In this document: positions 8,132 through 11,666 of the stretch, piece by piece | Numbering within the stretch: the stretch's first letter is position 1 | How the letters are laid out: every line of letters begins with the position of its first letter | The notes under the pieces: generated by a model | What the model saw: the letters and a program-made list of their open reading frames with translations, nothing else | Databases searched by the model: none | What the model was told of the DNA's origin: nothing | Program-made: the position numbers and the translations under genes | Assembly: GCA_020200195.1 (NCBI GenBank) | Contig: JAIVJE010000336.1 | Coordinates: forward strand, 1 to 11,666 | Length of the DNA stretch: 11,666 nt | From: Acidobacteriota bacterium | GTDB lineage: Bacteria > Acidobacteriota > Vicinamibacteria > Vicinamibacterales > 2-12-FULL-66-21 | Direction of reading: 5' to 3'

Positions 8132-10291
8132 ATGAACATCAGAACCACGCACCCCTCGCCATGGCGAACGCTTCGATATGCCGCCCTGATCGGCCTCCTG
8201 GCTGGCTCTGCCGCGTTTGAGTCTCGCCCCGTTTCGGCTCAGACGCCCGACATCGCCGGCCGGTGGGAGGGGGCCGTACAACTTCCCGGCACCGAGCTGA
8301 AGATCCAGGTGGAATTGTCGCGCGCAGCAAGCGCGTGGAGCGGCACGATCGATATCCCCGCGCAGGGCGCACGCGGCCTGGCGCTCGGCGACGTGATTGT
8401 GCAGGGGACGGCGCTGTCGTTCACGTTGCCCGGCGTCCCAGGCACGCCGGCGTTCAAGGGAACGCTCGCGCCCGACGGCGCATCTATCTCCGGCACCTTC
8501 ACGCAGGCCGGGCAGACCTTCCCGTTCAAGCTGCAGCGAAAGGCGGATCCGTCGGCCAGCGCGGCTTCCTCACTCGCGGGGTTCGACGAGTTCGTGCAAT
8601 CCGCGATGAAGAGCTGGAACGTACCCGGCCTGGCCGTCGCCATCGTCAAGGACGGAACAGTGGTGATGGCGAGAGGGTACGGCCTTCGAAACATCCAGGC
8701 CAACCTGCCCGTCACGCCCGACACGATTTTCGCGATCGGCTCGTCGACCAAGGCCTTCACGACGATGGCGATGGGGATGCTGGTGGAGGAGGGCAAGCTC
8801 GCGTGGGACGAACCGGTCACGAAGTACCTTCCAAAGTTCGCGTTGAAGGACGAGGTTGCGGGGAAGCGGATGACACCGCGCGACCTTGTCACGCACCGCT
8901 CCGGTCTGCCGCGGCACGACCTGGTCTGGTACAACGCCAAACTCTCGAGGCCGGAGCTCGTCGCAAGTCTGCCGTACTTGGAGCCGAATGAGGATTTTCG
9001 TGAGAAGTTCCAGTACCAGAACCTGATGTTCCTGACGGCTGGGCACCTGACGGCGGAGGTTGCCGGCACGTCATGGGAAGACGTGATCCGCACCCGCATC
9101 CTGGACCCCGTCGGCATGAAGAACAGCAACTTTGCCGTGGGCGAGTCCCAGAAGGGACGCGATTTCGCGACTCCCTACACGTTCAGCGAAAAGAAAGCTC
9201 TCGATATTCCCTTTCGCGTCATAGACGCCATGGGGCCCGCCGGTTCGATCAATTCGAGTGTCAACGACATGGCGAAGTGGCTGCAACTGAACCTGGGCGG
9301 CGGCGCGATCGGCGGAAAGCGGATCGTAGCGGCGCGGCAGGTCCAGGACATGCACCGGCCGCAGATGGTCATCCAGACCTTCCCCGGCCTCTTCGAGGAC
9401 CCGGAGGTCCAGCAGCCTTCGTACGGACTGGGCTGGATCATCGAGTCGTACCGTGGGAAGAAACGTGTGCACCATGGCGGCGCGATCGACGGCTTCATCG
9501 CGCAGGTGTCGATGCTGCCCGATGACGGCATCGGCGTCGTCGTGCTCTCGAATCTCGGTGGGAATCCGCTCCCCGATATCATCGCCCGTCACGCGTCGGA
9601 TCGGCTGCTGGGTCTCGAGCCGATCGACTGGAACGGACGGTCCCTCAAACGGCGCGACGTCGGTGAGAAGGCGTCGGCCAGCGCGAAGAAGGCGGCCGGC
9701 GAGGAACGGAAGACCGGCACGAAGCCGGCGCACACGCTCGGCGAATATGCGGGCGAGTACGTTCACCCCGCGTACGGGTCGGTGACGGTCGCGCGCGCGG
9801 GCGAAGGCCTCACGGCCCGTTTCCACGACCTGCCGATGCGGTTGACCCACTGGCACTTCGAAACGTTCCGCGCGGACGTCGAGGAGAAGAGCCTCTCCGA
9901 GCTGAAGCTCTTTTTTCAGTTCCTTACCGACGCGCAGGGAGAGGTCGATCGCCTGACCGTGCCGCTCGAGCCCTCGGTCCAGCCGATCACCTTCAAGAAA
10001 CTGCCGCCGGCTCGCTTGACCGACGCAGGCTTTCTGCGTCAGCTCGCCGGCGAGTACGCGATGGCGGACAACCCGGCGTTCAAGATGGCGGTGACGCTGA
10101 ACGGCTCGACTCTGAGTCTGTCCCTTCCAGGGCAGCCGCCGCTCGAGCTCGAGCCTGCCCACGGCACGACGTTCAACGTGAAAGGTCTGAGCGGATTCAA
10201 CGCGCGTTTCGTCGTCGAAACGGGCAAGCCGCCACTATTGAAGCTGATCCAGCCAAATGGCGTGTTCACGCTGGCGAGGGTTTCGAGCTAG
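8132..10291 (+). CDS. Secreted serine hydrolase (beta-lactamase/class C fold) with C-terminal DUF3471
   Basis: Intact 719-residue exported hydrolase. The ATG at 8132 begins a signal peptide (MNIRTTHPSPWRTLRYAALI, ending near VSAQ at residue 36). Residues 39-135 form a beta-rich N-terminal module often found before hydrolases of this group (GRWEGAVQLPG, GTFTQAGQTFPFKL). The catalytic domain spans about 148-495: nucleophile motif SSTK (Ser204, Lys207), YQN (Tyr295, Asn297) and HHGG (His447-Gly450) in the KTG position, all three active-site boxes of class C beta-lactamases, esterases and D-aminopeptidases. DUF3471 lies about 533-630 (GEYAGEYVHPAYGSVTV, LTHWHFETFRAD), followed by a further beta module to the end (LAGEYAMADNPAFKMAV). 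No SD precedes the ATG, and the open frame is continuous with the truncated receptor upstream. The dipeptidase gene follows after 34 bp. The substrate is unknown; D-amino-acid peptides or esters are plausible. Confidence 0.9.
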   Translation: MNIRTTHPSPWRTLRYAALIGLLAGSAAFESRPVSAQTPDIAGRWEGAVQLPGTELKIQVELSRAASAWSGTIDIPAQGARGLALGDVIVQGTALSFTLPGVPGTPAFKGTLAPDGASISGTFTQAGQTFPFKLQRKADPSASAASSLAGFDEFVQSAMKSWNVPGLAVAIVKDGTVVMARGYGLRNIQANLPVTPDTIFAIGSSTKAFTTMAMGMLVEEGKLAWDEPVTKYLPKFALKDEVAGKRMTPRDLVTHRSGLPRHDLVWYNAKLSRPELVASLPYLEPNEDFREKFQYQNLMFLTAGHLTAEVAGTSWEDVIRTRILDPVGMKNSNFAVGESQKGRDFATPYTFSEKKALDIPFRVIDAMGPAGSINSSVNDMAKWLQLNLGGGAIGGKRIVAARQVQDMHRPQMVIQTFPGLFEDPEVQQPSYGLGWIIESYRGKKRVHHGGAIDGFIAQVSMLPDDGIGVVVLSNLGGNPLPDIIARHASDRLLGLEPIDWNGRSLKRRDVGEKASASAKKAAGEERKTGTKPAHTLGEYAGEYVHPAYGSVTVARAGEGLTARFHDLPMRLTHWHFETFRADVEEKSLSELKLFFQFLTDAQGEVDRLTVPLEPSVQPITFKKLPPARLTDAGFLRQLAGEYAMADNPAFKMAVTLNGSTLSLSLPGQPPLELEPAHGTTFNVKGLSGFNARFVVETGKPPLLKLIQPNGVFTLARVSS

Positions 10292-10325
10292 CGTGCGGAA
10301 ACAGATGGGAAAGCCGGGTGGCGCC

Positions 10326-11510
10326 ATGCCGACTCGACGGGAGGCACTCACCGCCCTCGCGAGCGCCGGCATCGCCGCGTTCGGCGCGCCGCTGATCAAC
10401 CGCGGGCGCCACCGTCTGCTCGGCGCGGGCCAGCGCGAGTACTCCACACGCGCGGTCGACCTGGTCCGACGAGCCACGGTCATCGACATGCTCAGCCCGC
10501 TCACGCTGGATTTCCCGAAGTTCGGCCGCTGGATGTCGGATCCCGACGCATTCACCGCAGCGGATCTCGAACCGTTCCGGACGTCGGGCATCCACGTCTT
10601 TCACGTCGCGGTGGGGACGGGCGGCCCGAACGCCTACGTGCAGAACCTGGAGTTCTTCACCGCCTGGAACTCGTTCCTCGCCAATCAGGACCAGGCCTTC
10701 CTGCGGATCGACAGCGCCGCCGATCTGGATCGCGTGAAAGCGTCCGGCCGTATCGGCGTGCTGCTCGGGATCCAGAACGCCGAGCATTTCCGCTCGGTCA
10801 ATGACGTGGACACGTTCTACGCGGCCGGGCAGCGTGTGTCGCAGCTCACCTACAACACACGGAATCTGATCGGCAACGGCTCCACCGAGCGCCGTGACGA
10901 GGGTCTGTCCGACTTCGGCGTCGCCATCGTCGAGCGGATGAACAGGACCGGCATGACGGTGGACGTCTCGCACTGCGGCGACCGAACGACGCTCGACGCG
11001 TTCGAGGCGAGCCGGCGTCCGGTCCTCATCACCCACTCCAACTGCAGGGCGCTCGTGCCCGGGCACCCTCGATGCAAGACCGACGAGGCCATTCGCACGA
11101 TGGCTGCGAAGGGGGGCGTCATGGGCATCACGGGCGTCCGCATGTTCGTGCGCGGCGAGGAGCCGACGACCATCGAGCACTTCATCGATCACATCGACCA
11201 CGTCGCCCGGCTGACGTCGATCGAGCACGTGGGCATCGGAAGCGACATGGACCTGTACGGCTACGACGCGATGAAGCCCGAGGAGAACAAGCGCCTGCGC
11301 GAGGGGTACAAGGGCAGCTACGGCTTCCGCGAGAAGATCGACATCGAAGGGCTCGATCATCCGCAGCGGATGTTCGACGTGGCCGAGGCGCTGATTCGCA
11401 GGAAGTACAAAGACACCGATATCGAGCTGGTTCTCGGCGGCAACTTCAAACGCGTGCTGGCCGAGATCTGGAAGCGGGAGCCGGCGCCTGCTAGCGTCAG
11501 AGGAGCGTGA
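10326..11510 (+). CDS. Peptidase M19-family (membrane/renal-type) dipeptidase, Tat-exported, atypical metal site
   Basis: 394-residue protein from ATG 10326, chosen because it places the twin-arginine signal TRREALTALASAGIAAFGAP at the very N-terminus; in-frame ATG 10305 and GTG 10293 are alternatives, and no start has a strong SD. The family dipeptidase TIM barrel removes amino acids from dipeptides, including those with D-residues. Seen: NAEHF (Glu153), DVSHCG (His216), ITHSNCRAL (His237, 21 residues later as in renal dipeptidase), GHPR, GSDMD (Asp307) and LGGNFKRVLAEIW near the C-terminus. The usual N-terminal metal pair DGHND is here IDMLSP at residues 53-58, so both His and Asp ligands are absent, and the usual substrate histidine in LTHN is Tyr in LTYN. 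It sits 34 bp behind the serine hydrolase and is probably cotranscribed. Family assignment is firm; dipeptidase activity is uncertain. Confidence 0.88.
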   Translation: MPTRREALTALASAGIAAFGAPLINRGRHRLLGAGQREYSTRAVDLVRRATVIDMLSPLTLDFPKFGRWMSDPDAFTAADLEPFRTSGIHVFHVAVGTGGPNAYVQNLEFFTAWNSFLANQDQAFLRIDSAADLDRVKASGRIGVLLGIQNAEHFRSVNDVDTFYAAGQRVSQLTYNTRNLIGNGSTERRDEGLSDFGVAIVERMNRTGMTVDVSHCGDRTTLDAFEASRRPVLITHSNCRALVPGHPRCKTDEAIRTMAAKGGVMGITGVRMFVRGEEPTTIEHFIDHIDHVARLTSIEHVGIGSDMDLYGYDAMKPEENKRLREGYKGSYGFREKIDIEGLDHPQRMFDVAEALIRRKYKDTDIELVLGGNFKRVLAEIWKREPAPASVRGA

Positions 11511-11569
11511 CGGAGGGGACGGCGGTGACGGTATGAAACACCGATTCTCCGTTGCCTCCGTCTCCTCCG
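11511..11569. terminator. Long hairpin between convergent genes, probable bidirectional terminator
   Basis: CGGAGGGGACGG (11511-11522) pairs with CCGTCTCCTCCG (11558-11569) over 12 bp with a single G-U pair. The loop contains a second hairpin, CGGTG (11523-11527) with CACCG (11539-11543). It starts right after the dipeptidase stop and ends 6 bp before the stop of the convergent minus-strand frame. No strong U-tract follows on either strand, so intrinsic termination is unproven. Confidence 0.55.
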
Positions 11570-11575
11570 GACAGT

Positions 11576-11666
11576 TCACGATCGCTGCCCTGACTTCGAC
11601 CTCCACACCAGATATGCCGGGGCGCCAAGGAGCACGACCGCCAGGCCCAGCGACGCCCGCCCGGGC
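11576..11666 (-). CDS. C-terminal end of a probable amino-acid permease (APC-type), partial
   Basis: The minus strand, read inward from the right edge, encodes PGRASLGLAVVLLGAPAYLV, then WRSKSGQRS and a TGA at 11578-11576. A hydrophobic helix of about 15 residues with a G-x-P-x-Y element, followed by a short basic tail, is typical of the last transmembrane segment of APC-superfamily amino-acid permeases. Only 29 residues are visible, so this could be another membrane transporter. It is convergent with the dipeptidase gene across the hairpin. Confidence 0.5.
   Translation of the reverse strand, partial: PGRASLGLAVVLLGAPAYLVWRSKSGQRS

Noticed and set aside
8102..8133. TTGTCC and TACAAT as a promoter for the serine hydrolase
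   Set aside because: The spacing is 20 bp and the -10 box overlaps the ATG, so it would yield a transcript starting inside the gene.
9071..10162. Minus-strand open frame opposite the serine hydrolase (a similar one lies at 10266-11606 opposite the dipeptidase)
   Set aside because: Composition is that of a GC-rich shadow, while the plus strand carries clear catalytic motifs and domains.

Overview
High-GC bacterial chromosome, most likely from an Acidobacteriota (Vicinamibacteria-like) genome. This is inferred from an Oar-like TonB receptor with an N-terminal carboxypeptidase-regulatory domain, a secreted beta-lactamase-fold hydrolase ending in DUF3471, and a Tat-exported M19 dipeptidase. No 16S or marker gene is present, so the placement is inference. 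There is no rRNA, tRNA, CRISPR array, transposase or phage gene.

Layout: (1) 1-538 (+), 3' part of an N-acylamino-acid racemase / o-succinylbenzoate synthase gene, broken by a frameshift and an in-frame deletion. (2) 616-1530 (-), intact RpiR/MurR-type regulator, convergent with (1) and divergent from (3). (3) 1621-2715 (+), intact stand-alone MetE C-terminal-type (YxjG-like) enzyme. (4) 2760-about 4030 (+), CocE/NonD (S15) hydrolase that keeps Ser-Asp-His codons but has several frameshifts and no C-terminal domain. (5) 4024-4273, remnant of a second RpiR gene whose two halves lie on opposite strands, apparently through a 130-bp inversion. (6) 4274-4677, non-coding leader with a TGCATCA-type palindrome. 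(7) 4678-about 8131 (+), TonB-dependent receptor, frameshifted near 7055 and missing its last strands; its second frame runs without a stop into (8). (8) 8132-10291 (+), intact secreted serine hydrolase. (9) 10326-11510 (+), intact M19-family dipeptidase lacking the canonical HxD metal pair. (10) 11511-11569, long hairpin. (11) 11576-11666 (-), C-terminal tail of what looks like an amino-acid permease, convergent with (9).

The intact and decayed genes together suggest a peptide / amino-acid-derivative scavenging locus: outer-membrane uptake, secreted hydrolase, exported dipeptidase, amino-acid racemase, permease and SIS-domain regulators. Decay is uneven: four genes totalling about 5.3 kb are intact, while three genes and one remnant carry all the lesions. 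That favours real gene erosion over uniform sequencing error, though homopolymer errors could explain some single-base shifts. I found no clear novel system; the most informative signals are the split, inverted RpiR remnant, the receptor-hydrolase junction and the altered metal site of the dipeptidase.
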